A DNA stretch of 64,000 nucleotides. It comes from Nitrosomonas aestuarii (GTDB taxonomy: Bacteria; Pseudomonadota; Gammaproteobacteria; Burkholderiales; Nitrosomonadaceae). The notes beneath the pieces are model-generated. The model searched no databases and was not told the DNA's origin. It saw only the letters and a program-made list of their open reading frames with translations. The stretch covers positions 124,001-188,000 of the forward strand of contig NZ_QAAE01000006.1 of NCBI RefSeq assembly GCF_003046585.1. The letters are read 5' to 3'. Shown piece by piece: positions 1 to 8,122 of this stretch (position 1 is its first letter; each line of letters opens with the position of its first letter). The position numbers and the translations under genes were made by a program.

Positions 1-1
1 C

Positions 2-1267
2 CGTCCCATGGGAGCTGGTCTTGAACTATATGCAAGACGCAGCGACGGTAGTGAATTTCCGGTGGAGATCAGTTTAAGTCCCTCGGAAACGGAACAGGGT
101 TTATTGGTAACCAGTATCATTCGTGATATTACTGCGCGTAAGCAGGCTGAAAAAGTACAGGAACAAACCAGAATCCGTTACGAAAAACTGGTTAATAACC
201 TGCCTGTGGGCGTGTATCGCAACAAACCCGATAAAATAGGGAAGTTCCTGGAAGTAAATCAGGCAATGGTAGATATCTTTGAAGCAGAATCCACTGAACA
301 ACTGCTTTCTCATCCCTTCAGCGAATCGTATTGCGATCCGGTTGATCGAAAAACTTTCATCGACACGGTGATACGCCAGGGCCATATTCGCGATCACGAA
401 GTTTGTTTGAAAACAATGCAGGGGCGAGAATTTCATGCTGCGCTAACCGCCGTGATGAAGAAAGATGCCAGCGGAGAAATCTTTTTCGACGGCATTATGC
501 AGGACATCAGCGAACGCAAGGAAACGGAACGCAAAGTCCAGCAATTGAACGAAAGTTTGCGCGTCCGCTCGATGGAATTGGAAACAATCAATCAGGAACT
601 CGAAGCATTCAGTTATTCTGTTTCCCACGATTTGCGCGCACCATTGCGGGCCATAGATGGTTTCAGCCGCACATTGCTCAACGAATATGCTGATCGTCTG
701 GATGACAAGGGACGGGACCGGCTTTCCAGAGTACGTGCTGGCGCTCAACGTATGGCGAGTCTCATTGACGATCTGCTCAAGCTGTCGCGGGTTACCCGTA
801 CAGAACTCAAATGGAAATCAGTCGATCTTTCGCTGCTTGCCAGCGAGGTAATCGAAAATTTGCGTCAGGACGAACCGAACCGAGCGGTACAGTTCTCGGT
901 GCAGCCCGGAATCACCGTTCAGGGCGATGTGCATTTGCTGCGCGTGGTTATGGATAATCTCCTGGGCAATGCCTGGAAATTTACCAGTCAACGCTCCGAA
1001 GCCAGGATTGAAGTGGGTTGCAAACTTGACGAAAAGTTAACTTATTACGTACGTGATAACGGCGCCGGATTCGACATGGCTTATGCGGACAAATTATTTG
1101 GTGCTTTTCAACGATTACATGATGCCAGCGAGTTTTCTGGTACCGGTATCGGGCTAGCCACTGTGCAGCGCGTAATCCACAAGCATGGTGGCCGCATCTG
1201 GGCTGAAAGTGCTGTCGATCAAGGCGCTATTTTCTACTTTACATTGAACGAGAAAGAAAACAAATGA
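2..1267 (+). CDS. PAS-domain sensor histidine kinase, 5' end outside window
   Basis: Membrane-segment-free C-terminal part of a sensor kinase that autophosphorylates on histidine and hands the phosphate to a receiver. Numbering from the methionine at base 8: end of one PAS domain (about 1-45), a complete PAS (about 55-170), a short coiled linker, HisKA with the H-box SVSHDLRAPLR (His207), and HATPase with N-box DNLLGNAW (Asn317, Asn321), G1 box DNGAGFD (350-356) and G2 box GTGIGLA. The layout resembles phytochrome-like/Cph1-type kinases. The reading frame is open to the left edge (Arg-Pro precede the methionine), and the first residues match the middle of a PAS fold, so the true start lies upstream. 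Its stop overlaps the next start (ATGA), so it is translationally coupled to the receiver at 1264. The signal sensed is unknown. Confidence 0.93.
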   Translation, partial: RPMGAGLELYARRSDGSEFPVEISLSPSETEQGLLVTSIIRDITARKQAEKVQEQTRIRYEKLVNNLPVGVYRNKPDKIGKFLEVNQAMVDIFEAESTEQLLSHPFSESYCDPVDRKTFIDTVIRQGHIRDHEVCLKTMQGREFHAALTAVMKKDASGEIFFDGIMQDISERKETERKVQQLNESLRVRSMELETINQELEAFSYSVSHDLRAPLRAIDGFSRTLLNEYADRLDDKGRDRLSRVRAGAQRMASLIDDLLKLSRVTRTELKWKSVDLSLLASEVIENLRQDEPNRAVQFSVQPGITVQGDVHLLRVVMDNLLGNAWKFTSQRSEARIEVGCKLDEKLTYYVRDNGAGFDMAYADKLFGAFQRLHDASEFSGTGIGLATVQRVIHKHGGRIWAESAVDQGAIFYFTLNEKENK

Positions 1268-1701
1268 ACGATAAAACGATACTGCTGGTGGAGGACAACC
1301 CGGATGATGAGTTATTGACGCTGGAAGCACTGGAGGCAAATCGAATCGGAAATAACGTAATTGTAGCGCGTAACGGCGTTGAAGCACTCGATTACTTGTT
1401 TGGTGAAGGTGCTTACGCAGGACGCGATGCTATGGACTGGCCAGCAGTCGTGTTACTGGATTTAAAGCTACCGAAGATAGACGGTCTGGAAGTATTGCGG
1501 CGTATTCGTGCCGACGAACGCACCCGGCTGCTGCCAGTGGTAATTCTGACTTCGTCCAATGAGGAAGAGGACCGACTCAAAGGTTATACGCTCGGAGCCA
1601 ACAGTTATGTACGCAAACCTGTTGATTTCGATCAATTTATCAAAGCAGCGGGACAACTGGGACTCTACTGGTTATTGCTGAATGAAGCGCCACGTGGCTG
1701 A
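1264..1701 (+). CDS. Single-domain response regulator (CheY/Rcp1-like)
   Basis: Stand-alone receiver of 145 residues without an output domain. The acidic pocket is Glu10-Asp11 (VEDNPDD), the phospho-acceptor is Asp66 in LLDLKLPKIDG, the switch Thr is Thr96 (ILTSS) and the conserved Lys is Lys118 (RKP). The loop between beta-2 and beta-3 is long, as in Rcp1-type receivers paired with phytochrome-like kinases. Its ATG overlaps the kinase stop by four bases, so the kinase at 2-1267 is its probable donor. Twenty bases downstream lies a REC-PAS-PAS-GGDEF-EAL gene in the same direction, which suggests that phosphate flow from this kinase tunes cyclic di-GMP. The partner it acts on is inferred, not shown. 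Confidence 0.93.
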   Translation: MNDKTILLVEDNPDDELLTLEALEANRIGNNVIVARNGVEALDYLFGEGAYAGRDAMDWPAVVLLDLKLPKIDGLEVLRRIRADERTRLLPVVILTSSNEEEDRLKGYTLGANSYVRKPVDFDQFIKAAGQLGLYWLLLNEAPRG

Positions 1702-1721
1702 CATCAATTAGGAAAGTATTC

Positions 1722-4172
1722 ATGCCGAATACTCAGAATCATACAACACCCTTGCGTATATTGCTCATTGAAGATGCAGAAGATGATGCACAACTGCTGG
1801 TAGACCACCTAGAGTCAGAAGGATTGGTGTTTGACTGGAGGCGGATTGATACCGAACGCGACATAATTGTGAAGCTACAGGAATCATGGGATATCATTAT
1901 TTCAGATTTCTCCATGCCTCACTTGAACGGTACCCATGCACTCGAAACCGTTCGTCGGCTCGACCCCGATGTTCCTTTTATTTTCGTTTCGGGAACTATC
2001 GGTGAAGACACTGCTGTAAAAGCCATGAAAAGCGGTGCACATGATTATATCATGAAGAATAATCTGAACCGCTTGCTGCCGACGATTCAGCGCGAACTAC
2101 GTGATGCTCAGGCGCGTCGAGAGGGTCGTCACGCTGAACAGATACTTCGCAAGCTGTCGCTGGTTGTAAAGCAGGCAACTGACAGTGTTTTTATTACCGA
2201 TTCCAAAGGACGTATCGAATATGTCAATCCGGCTTTTGAAACGCTTACTGGCTATACTGCCGATGAAATAAACGGGAATACGCCCGCTATCCTCAGGTCT
2301 GGCAAACATGATCTTGCTTTTTACCAGCAGTTATGGCGCACCATCAACTGTGGTGACATTTTCAAAGGCACTTTGATCAATCGTCGCAAGAATGGAGAAT
2401 TGTTTCATGAGGAAAAGGTGATCACGCCTTTGAAAGATGCACAAGGGCACATTACTCATTTCGTTTCTACCGGCAGAGATATTACTGCTCGCGTATATGT
2501 TGAGCACGCAAACGCCCGACTGATTTCTATTCTGGAGGCAACGCCTGATCTCGTTGCTATTTTTGAACAAGATGGGCGTATCCGCTATTTGAATAAGGCT
2601 GGGCGCCAGCTTCTCGGTTTAGATTTCGAAGAAGAAGTCAGTACGCGCCATGTACAGGATCTGGTTCATAATGACACAGCGCAACAACACATCTCTCAAG
2701 CTCTGTTAGCTGTCCGCGAGTATGGTATATGGAATGGGGAAACGGTTTTACGAGTTGCTAAAGGAAAAAGGTTGCCGGTTTCACAGGTGATACTGGCACA
2801 CCGGAATACCGATGGCAGTATTGAGTATCTGTCGACCATCATGAGGGATATCTCAGAGCGGAAACATTTTGAGGCTGAACTGCAACACCAGACTAATCAC
2901 GATCGTCTGACCGATCTGCCAAATCGTTTTTTTCTTGTTGACCGGTTTACGTCAGCGCTGGAATATGCAAAGCGGCACGGCGAATATGTTGCCGTACTAT
3001 TCCTGGATATGGATAATTTCAAGAGAGTCAATGACAACCTGGGCCACGCAGCCGGGGACTCCTTGTTGCAGCAGGTAGCTCAGCGGCTAAAGGGTTGCTT
3101 TCGTTCAAACGATACAGTTGCGCGTCACGGCGGTGATGAATTCACCATCGTAGCTAATGATATCAAAAACTCGGAAGATGTACTTCGATTGTTGCAAAAG
3201 CTACGTACCGCTTTTGAGCGTCCAATATTTATCGGATCGCAAAACATCTATATCACTTTCAGTATCGGTATTGCCTTGTATCCGCACGATGGCGATCAGA
3301 TAGAAGATCTGTTACATCATGCCGATATTGCCATGTTCCGGGCTAAATCGAGTGGACCAAACCAATATCGTTTTTATGCATCCGAGATGAATGCGCGTAG
3401 TCATGAATTATTGAAGCTGGAGGAAGACTTGCGCCTGGCTTTAGACCGTGAGGAATTCTTGCTACATTATCAGCCCCAGTTAGATTTACGCAGTAATCGT
3501 ATTATCGGCATGGAGGGATTGATTCGCTGGCAGCACCCGGTGCGCGGACTTGTCTCACCTGCGGATTTTGTACCTTTGCTGGAAAATTCGGGTATGATTA
3601 TTCCTGTCGGCGAATGGGTGTTGCGGCAGGCCTGCAGGGCTCACCGTACAATCCGTGAAGCGGGATTTGATAATTTTCATGTTTCCATCAATGTTTCTGC
3701 AGCTCAGTTTAGTGATGAGTATTTGTTCGACAAGATAAAGCGTACCTTACAAGACGAACAGATGCCTCAACAAGCGCTGGAACTTGAGATTACGGAAAAT
3801 ATTCTCATCAAAGACCCAATAAGTGCCACCGAAACGTTGCGAGCGATACATGGACTAGGTGCAAGGATCGCAATTGATGATTTCGGCACCGGATACTCGT
3901 CACTGGCTTATTTAAAACGTTTTCCGCTTAATGTACTGAAAATCGACCGGACTTTCGTCAGTGACCTTATCGATGACCCAAGCGATGCTGCGATCGCTGA
4001 AGCAAGCATCTCGCTGGCGCATAAACTTGATCTTGAGGTAATTGCTGAGGGTGTTGAAACCGTGCAACAATTAGAGTTCATGCGCACTCATGACTGCGAC
4101 ATGGTTCAGGGATATTATATAAGCAAACCCTTACCCTGGCTTGAATTGATGAAATTTTTACAAAGAAGATAG
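1722..4172 (+). CDS. REC-PAS-PAS-GGDEF-EAL cyclic di-GMP regulator
   Basis: Soluble 816-residue protein that can in principle both make and break cyclic di-GMP. Domains in order: receiver (1-130, phospho-acceptor Asp62 in SDFSMPHLNG), PAS (about 140-260), PAS (about 265-385), GGDEF (about 390-550) and EAL (about 560-815). The synthase motif is intact (GGDEF 470-474) and an inhibitory I-site RxxD is present (Arg461-Asp464, five residues before GGDEF). The phosphodiesterase motif reads EGL (598-600) and the other catalytic signatures (NVSAAQF, ELEITEN, DDFGTGYSS, LKIDRTFV, AEGVET) are kept, so both activities look possible. Third gene of the operon that starts with the kinase. The receiver probably takes phosphate from that kinase or from the small receiver upstream. 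Confidence 0.95.
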   Translation: MPNTQNHTTPLRILLIEDAEDDAQLLVDHLESEGLVFDWRRIDTERDIIVKLQESWDIIISDFSMPHLNGTHALETVRRLDPDVPFIFVSGTIGEDTAVKAMKSGAHDYIMKNNLNRLLPTIQRELRDAQARREGRHAEQILRKLSLVVKQATDSVFITDSKGRIEYVNPAFETLTGYTADEINGNTPAILRSGKHDLAFYQQLWRTINCGDIFKGTLINRRKNGELFHEEKVITPLKDAQGHITHFVSTGRDITARVYVEHANARLISILEATPDLVAIFEQDGRIRYLNKAGRQLLGLDFEEEVSTRHVQDLVHNDTAQQHISQALLAVREYGIWNGETVLRVAKGKRLPVSQVILAHRNTDGSIEYLSTIMRDISERKHFEAELQHQTNHDRLTDLPNRFFLVDRFTSALEYAKRHGEYVAVLFLDMDNFKRVNDNLGHAAGDSLLQQVAQRLKGCFRSNDTVARHGGDEFTIVANDIKNSEDVLRLLQKLRTAFERPIFIGSQNIYITFSIGIALYPHDGDQIEDLLHHADIAMFRAKSSGPNQYRFYASEMNARSHELLKLEEDLRLALDREEFLLHYQPQLDLRSNRIIGMEGLIRWQHPVRGLVSPADFVPLLENSGMIIPVGEWVLRQACRAHRTIREAGFDNFHVSINVSAAQFSDEYLFDKIKRTLQDEQMPQQALELEITENILIKDPISATETLRAIHGLGARIAIDDFGTGYSSLAYLKRFPLNVLKIDRTFVSDLIDDPSDAAIAEASISLAHKLDLEVIAEGVETVQQLEFMRTHDCDMVQGYYISKPLPWLELMKFLQRR

Positions 4173-4236
4173 CATTAACAGGAATAGCAGTTCTGGTGCT
4201 AATAATAGTGATGATCAGGTTGCAGCAGGCAAAATT

Positions 4237-4260
4237 GAGCCTGGGCCACCGGCTCTCTTT
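4237..4260 (+). terminator. Possible weak terminator after the signalling operon
   Basis: Arms GAGCC (4237-4241) and GGCTC (4251-4255) with a short inner GG/CC pairing, followed by TCTTT. It lies 65 bases after the GGDEF-EAL stop and before the tRNA promoter. The run of T is short, so rho-independent function is only possible. The rest of 4173-4410 holds no gene I can support. Confidence 0.3.
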
Positions 4261-4410
4261 CATGCTTTCACGCCAGCACAACTACCAATTCGCCATTGAA
4301 CAAATCTTTTATAAGAAAGGGCAGAATTCAGATCGCCCGGTTCTGTCGGAGTTTAGCGGACTGAGCGGGTTATTAAACGAATTACTGACGACAAATAAAG
4401 CAATTGTAAA

Positions 4411-4439
4411 TTGACCTTTAGCAGATGAAAGAGTATAGT
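4411..4439 (+). promoter_or_regulatory. Sigma-70 promoter of the tRNA cluster
   Basis: TTGACC (4411-4416), a 17-base spacer and TATAGT (4434-4439), with tRNA-Pro beginning 11 bases later. Spacing and placement are what is expected of a stable-RNA promoter. Confidence 0.75.
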
Positions 4440-4450
4440 GTCGGCTTTTC

Positions 4451-4527
4451 CGGGGTGTAGCGTAGCCTGGTAGCGCGCCTGGTTTGGGACCAGGATGTCG
4501 GGAGTTCGAATCTCTCCACCCCGACCA
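4451..4527 (+). tRNA. tRNA-Pro (UGG)
   Basis: Cloverleaf with acceptor CGGGGTG (4451-4457) pairing with CACCCCG (4517-4523), an encoded ACCA tail, anticodon stem CCTGG/CCAGG and loop TTTGGGA giving anticodon UGG. The T-arm GTTCGAATC is normal. First of three tRNAs in the same direction. Confidence 0.97.
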
Positions 4528-4563
4528 ATTACAGCCCTAGATATATAGGGTATGCTCGATATG

Positions 4564-4640
4564 GTGCCCGTAGCTCAATTGGATAGAGCACCAGCCTTCT
4601 AAGCTGGGGGTTACAGGTTCGATCCCTGTCGGGCACGCCA
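4564..4640 (+). tRNA. tRNA-Arg (UCU)
   Basis: Acceptor GTGCCCG (4564-4570) pairs with CGGGCAC (4630-4636), followed by discriminator G and CCA. Anticodon stem CCAGC/GCTGG with loop CTTCTAA gives UCU. It follows tRNA-Pro by 36 bases and probably shares its transcript. Confidence 0.97.
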
Positions 4641-4666
4641 GTTATATTTCTATCTAATAGTTGGTC

Positions 4667-4722
4667 TTTTACACTCTAAACCACATCAGTTTGTGTAAAA
4701 TAAGCATAAATGCTTATTTTTT
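4667..4722 (+). other. Overlapping alternative hairpins between tRNA-Arg and tRNA-His
   Basis: Two perfect stems share bases 4697-4700. TTTTACAC (4667-4674) can pair with GTGTAAAA (4693-4700), while AAAATAAGCA (4697-4706) can pair with TGCTTATTTT (4711-4720), loop TAAA, ending in a T run. The second is terminator-shaped but AT-rich, and the two cannot form at once. It could reduce read-through into tRNA-His or be a processing site. Confidence 0.4.
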
Positions 4723-4725
4723 AAT

Positions 4726-4802
4726 GGTGGCTGTAGCTCAGTTGGTAGAGTCCCGGATTGTGATTCCGGTTGTCGTGGGTTCGAGCCCCATCAGCCACCC
4801 CA
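4726..4802 (+). tRNA. tRNA-His (GUG)
   Basis: Acceptor GTGGCTG (4727-4733) pairs with CAGCCAC (4792-4798), discriminator C, CCA encoded. Base 4726 is the extra G at position -1 typical of tRNA-His. The anticodon loop carries GTG. Last of the tRNA cluster. Confidence 0.96.
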
Positions 4803-5301
4803 TAAATCAATCACTTAGAACAACTTGACCAAACCCTGGCTCCTTCTGCGAGACACGAAAAAGGACGCTGCCCAGAAAGCTCAATCTATTCATTCCTCCT
4901 GTATTTTAGTTTTCAATTATTAACTCATTTGAATATCACGCCACTCGAGCCTGTGGACAGCTATATCTTTTTACCAGCCAGTATCCCATTTGGTTATACA
5001 CCATTATAAATCGTATTTTATGATGATAGATCAATATATTAGGTAATTTCACAAACAAACTTATAAAATAGCAAGCTGTCTATCATAACCAACAGATTAC
5101 AACCTGAATATCAGACAGGAATCTGATTCAGGAAACATTCATGTCATTATTTTCCAACCAGAAATATGGCACTAACCGAGTCAGGTATCAACAAACATAA
5201 CGCGATTAATAATAAGCGGTAAGCATGTTTCCGTCATGACGCAAGATGATGGCTAGACGACATAAAAAGGTGATAACTGCATGAGCGATGGCAAACTTGA
5301 G

Positions 5302-5327
5302 CGCGAATAACGTCCGCGAATAACGTC
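5302..5327 (+). repeat. Tandem 13-base repeat
   Basis: CGCGAATAACGTC occurs at 5302-5314 and again at 5315-5327 with no spacer. Two units only, in non-coding DNA. Confidence 0.85.
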
Positions 5328-5354
5328 CTGATATTACAGTATCACTTTACTTAC

Positions 5355-5380
5355 CCACAGCAAAATTATCTTTGCTGTGG
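5355..5380. terminator. Perfect 10-bp hairpin, terminator-like
   Basis: CCACAGCAAA (5355-5364) and TTTGCTGTGG (5371-5380) around loop ATTATC. It is followed by ATTATTC rather than a pure T run, so it may equally be an operator or RNA processing hairpin. No gene ends close by. Confidence 0.35.
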
Positions 5381-5646
5381 ATTATTCATAGACGCAATTT
5401 TTAATTCTTATCTTCTTTTGTTAAAAATAGTTTCCTGTCTTTCGAAAACAGAAATCCTCTCAGGAAGTTTTTTCATTATCGCCTGCAAATTCTTTGAGAT
5501 AATTAGATTGTGATAGTAATAATCGTTATAACGTAACCCTATAAACATAACCCGAGAGCCATGATAACAAAGCCGAAGGTGTCGAGATTCTTTACTCCCC
5601 AAAATCATCGCAGAGTTAATGAGTTGATTTTATTAAAATAACATTA

Positions 5647-5662
5647 TGGCACGGATTTTGCT
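5647..5662 (+). promoter_or_regulatory. Sigma-54 (-24/-12) promoter of the PEP-CTERM gene
   Basis: TGGCACG (5647-5653), four bases, TTGCT (5658-5662): an exact match to the RpoN consensus with GG and GC ten bases apart. It lies 57 bases before the PEP-CTERM start. PEP-CTERM genes in several proteobacteria are known to be driven by RpoN with the PrsK/PrsR two-component pair, which must lie outside this window if present. Confidence 0.85.
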
Positions 5663-5718
5663 TTGACTACTTACGTGTTTCTCAACACTACAAATGAATA
5701 AAAAAAGAGGAAAGAAAT

Positions 5719-6378
5719 ATGTCCATACGACAAATCATATTTACGATGTTATTACTGCCAGCTTTCAACATCACAAATGCTGTTGCCGCACCAGTTTATC
5801 TCAATAACACTAATATTAGTGTTGCGGTTGGAGCAGGCACCTCCCCTGGCAGTTTTAACAATACGTTTAACGGCGGCAACACTATTGATAAAGTGATTGA
5901 CGCACCTTCTGCTACTGCGACTGAATTTCACGATCAAAATACTCACATCTGGTTCACAGCAACCAATGTGGGTGGTGGACTGGAACTTCAGTTCAACTTT
6001 GGCCAGGAATTTGACTTAAGAACATTGCACTTCTGGAACTATACAAGTGAAGGTTATGATGTAGATAATATTAACTTCACTTTTTTCAATAGCTCTAACA
6101 CCCAGGTAGGAACGTTAGGAATTGTGCCTGCATTAGGCAGCTCTCCTGGGATTTTAGCACAGGACATTCCCCTTGCCGCACCGTTGAATGTTCAATTTGT
6201 GACGGCGTTCTTAACTGGCACCAATAGAGAAGTTGATTTCCAGAACATAGGATTTACTGCCGAAGTATCCACGCCCAGACCCACCCCAAACCCAAACCAA
6301 GTCCCTGAACCAGGAATTATTAGCCTTCTAGCAATTGGTTTGTTTGGCACATTAATAGGCAGGCACCGATTTCTCTAA
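5719..6378 (+). CDS. PEP-CTERM sorting domain protein
   Basis: Secreted 219-residue protein. A signal peptide (1-24, cleaved after AVAA) is followed by a Thr/Asn/Gly-rich beta-type region with no catalytic motif, resembling discoidin/F5-F8-like or simple adhesive folds (for example HFWNYTSEGYDVDNINFTF). The C-terminus is a textbook PEP-CTERM tag: Pro-rich linker (about 185-195), VPEP, a hydrophobic helix and a terminal RHRF basic cluster. Such tags are processed by exosortase EpsH/XrtA-type enzymes and the proteins go to the exopolysaccharide matrix or cell surface. The start has an AGAGGAAAG ribosome site. Transcription is probably by sigma-54 (5647-5662). No exosortase gene is in the window, so it is an unlinked substrate. 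Confidence 0.93.
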   Translation: MSIRQIIFTMLLLPAFNITNAVAAPVYLNNTNISVAVGAGTSPGSFNNTFNGGNTIDKVIDAPSATATEFHDQNTHIWFTATNVGGGLELQFNFGQEFDLRTLHFWNYTSEGYDVDNINFTFFNSSNTQVGTLGIVPALGSSPGILAQDIPLAAPLNVQFVTAFLTGTNREVDFQNIGFTAEVSTPRPTPNPNQVPEPGIISLLAIGLFGTLIGRHRFL

Positions 6379-6503
6379 TATACACCTCAAAGTCAACTGA
6401 GACGTGCACTCAGAAATAATCGTCTAGCTGAGCGAGACGTGCTATTAAAAAATACTGTCGATCTGGATTTATTAATTAGCTTTGCACTGACTCGCCGATT
6501 TCA

Positions 6504-6535
6504 CCGAACCTGCCAGCCGACGCTGGCAGGTTCGG
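6504..6535. other. Perfect 14-bp inverted repeat downstream of the PEP-CTERM gene
   Basis: CCGAACCTGCCAGC (6504-6517) and its complement (6522-6535) around loop CGAC. It is very stable but no T run follows, so it may be a 3'-end-stabilising hairpin, a factor-assisted terminator or a solitary palindromic repeat. Upstream, GAGACGTGC is repeated at 6399 and 6434. Confidence 0.7.
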
Positions 6536-7359
6536 GAATAACTGAAAATTGCCAGTTCTTATCCGAATGCTAATCTGAGTACTGCTGTTTAATGTCATCG
6601 GTTATATTGCCACTTGTAGCGCAAGAATAGCCTCTGTAAAAAACCTGCCCCCTATGCTGTAATGATCAGAAGATGCTTTATTGCTCACGGGAGTCTCTCT
6701 GCTCTCCAAGAACAAAATAATCAAAACATAACTCATTCCTAGATTCGTATAATAAGCTAATTTTGTAATAATCAAAAACAACGCACCTTCAGAAATTAAC
6801 GCATAAAAACACAGCTGACTAATTTTGGCACACCCCGTTTAATGATTTTTATCATCCTGCTGCTTTTGCGCTCTATTGGCAGCGCGATTTTATTCTGGAC
6901 ATAAATACTACAGCCAATGACTGCTGTATAATGTAAATGTAGTAATTTAATCTGCTGAACTTCATCTCGAATACGGTCGTCATGTTCCTGTTTCAGGCCG
7001 CCTAAGAAGCTTTTCAAACGGCATCAATGCGTCTTCAGTCATGCAATTCAATGGTAACCACACCAGACATTTCTGCATGAACAACGAACACAGCACATGG
7101 ATAATGTGCGCAGAGATCACAAAGCAGCGTCAATTCTGAAACAATCAAAACTTTTATGAAGAAACAACAATCATTCGCGGAATACAGGTCTGTTGCAATC
7201 CAGAATCAAACGCACGATTCCATCGTCAGGCTTAATATCGGTTCATGAGTCCTCACTGGCAAACACAGTAAAAACTGCTTGAATAATGTGCTCAGGAAAA
7301 AGTATATTGGTGCATGCTGAGAATCTCTCGTTAAGAAAAAGAAAACTTTTTTGCATTAT
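6536..7359. other. Gene-free stretch
   Basis: More than 800 bases, AT-rich, with frames broken on both strands. A 73-codon minus frame (6796-7017) has no recognisable motif or ribosome site. No tRNA, repeat array or promoter could be supported. It may be decayed sequence. Confidence 0.5.
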
Positions 7360-7371
7360 AAGGAAGATACT

Positions 7372-7875
7372 ATGATTCTATATTTTAAAAAGATACTTTT
7401 GCTATTCATACCTTTCATTTTTGGCATGGGAATACATTTCCCGGCCTTAGCACTAGACAGCATTGATGTGCATAAAAAAGTAATCAGTCCAGAAGAGCAC
7501 TTCTGGATTGAAAGTCAGGCACGCTTTTCGGCACGTATTGATAGTGGCGCAAAAAGTACATCTATTCACGCCATAGATATTGAAGTAGAAGATGCAGCAG
7601 AATCCATGGAGGAAAATGTCGGTAAACAGGTCAGCTTTACCATCGTTAATGAGAAAGGTGAGCAATGGTCGATGTCCAGGCGAATCAGCTCTGTAACCAA
7701 AGTTCGAAATTCACAAGGCGTCGAGTATCGTTACAATGTTCCGTTACGCATTGGCTGGAACAAAATTAATAAAACAATCGATGTTAATTTACGCGATCGC
7801 AGCAGAATGACTTACAAATTACTTGTTGGACGAGACTGGATGAAGCGCGAAGTAGTCATTGATTTAGAACAGTAA
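7372..7875 (+). CDS. Secreted retropepsin-like protein (RimB/'ATP-dependent zinc protease' family)
   Basis: Protein of 167 residues with a signal peptide (1-28, ending FPALA). The mature part carries the family core: FSARIDSGAKS (Asp57-Ser58-Gly59-Ala60), RRISS, a LRIGWN strand and the closing LLVGRDWMKREVVIDL. The family is commonly annotated as 'ATP-dependent zinc protease', but the D-S/T-G-A signature points to an aspartyl-protease (retropepsin) fold. The ATG at 7372 is preferred over an upstream TTG at 7351 because AAGGAAG ends six bases before it. It stands alone, while a lipoprotein paralogue (36819-37694) sits beside an ATP-grasp ligase and a 7TM-transglutaminase. It may act on the same periplasmic substrate, which is not known. 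Confidence 0.87.
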   Translation: MILYFKKILLLFIPFIFGMGIHFPALALDSIDVHKKVISPEEHFWIESQARFSARIDSGAKSTSIHAIDIEVEDAAESMEENVGKQVSFTIVNEKGEQWSMSRRISSVTKVRNSQGVEYRYNVPLRIGWNKINKTIDVNLRDRSRMTYKLLVGRDWMKREVVIDLEQ

Positions 7876-8122
7876 TCTATATTATCACCTGTCCAGAAAC
7901 GTGCATCCCTGCACATTCGCTTACCAATACCAGTATCTGTGCGCGCCGTCTACGATAAGCGGCGTGTCACCCTCAATGAATGACACCTTCAAGTTGATCA
8001 CGCTTATCAGATATCGTTGCCACCTCGTATCGCTTTCTCATTATATAGGCTATGGTTATACTGCTGTGAAACCAGATTGTATCCCAAGTTATTTTATTGA
8101 AGCGCTACTAGACAATTCAGGA

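Larger units (their letters stand above)
4803..5646. other. Gene-free stretch downstream of the tRNA cluster
   Basis: About 840 AT-rich bases without a convincing coding frame. It contains a 13-base tandem repeat (5302-5327) and a 10-base-pair hairpin (5355-5380). No integrase or attachment duplication of the tRNA ends was found. The minus frame at 5408-5608 has no family resemblance I can recognise. Confidence 0.6.

Noticed and set aside
4196-4414. 72-codon frame downstream of the GGDEF-EAL gene
   Set aside because: No ribosome site, no known motif, and it overlaps the tRNA promoter and possible terminator.
6796-7017. 73-codon minus-strand frame in the gene-free stretch
   Set aside because: No ribosome site or family resemblance, surrounded by broken frames, so treated as chance.
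7351-7371. TTG at 7351 as start of the secreted retropepsin-like gene
   Set aside because: It would cover the AAGGAAG ribosome site and add charged residues ahead of the signal peptide.
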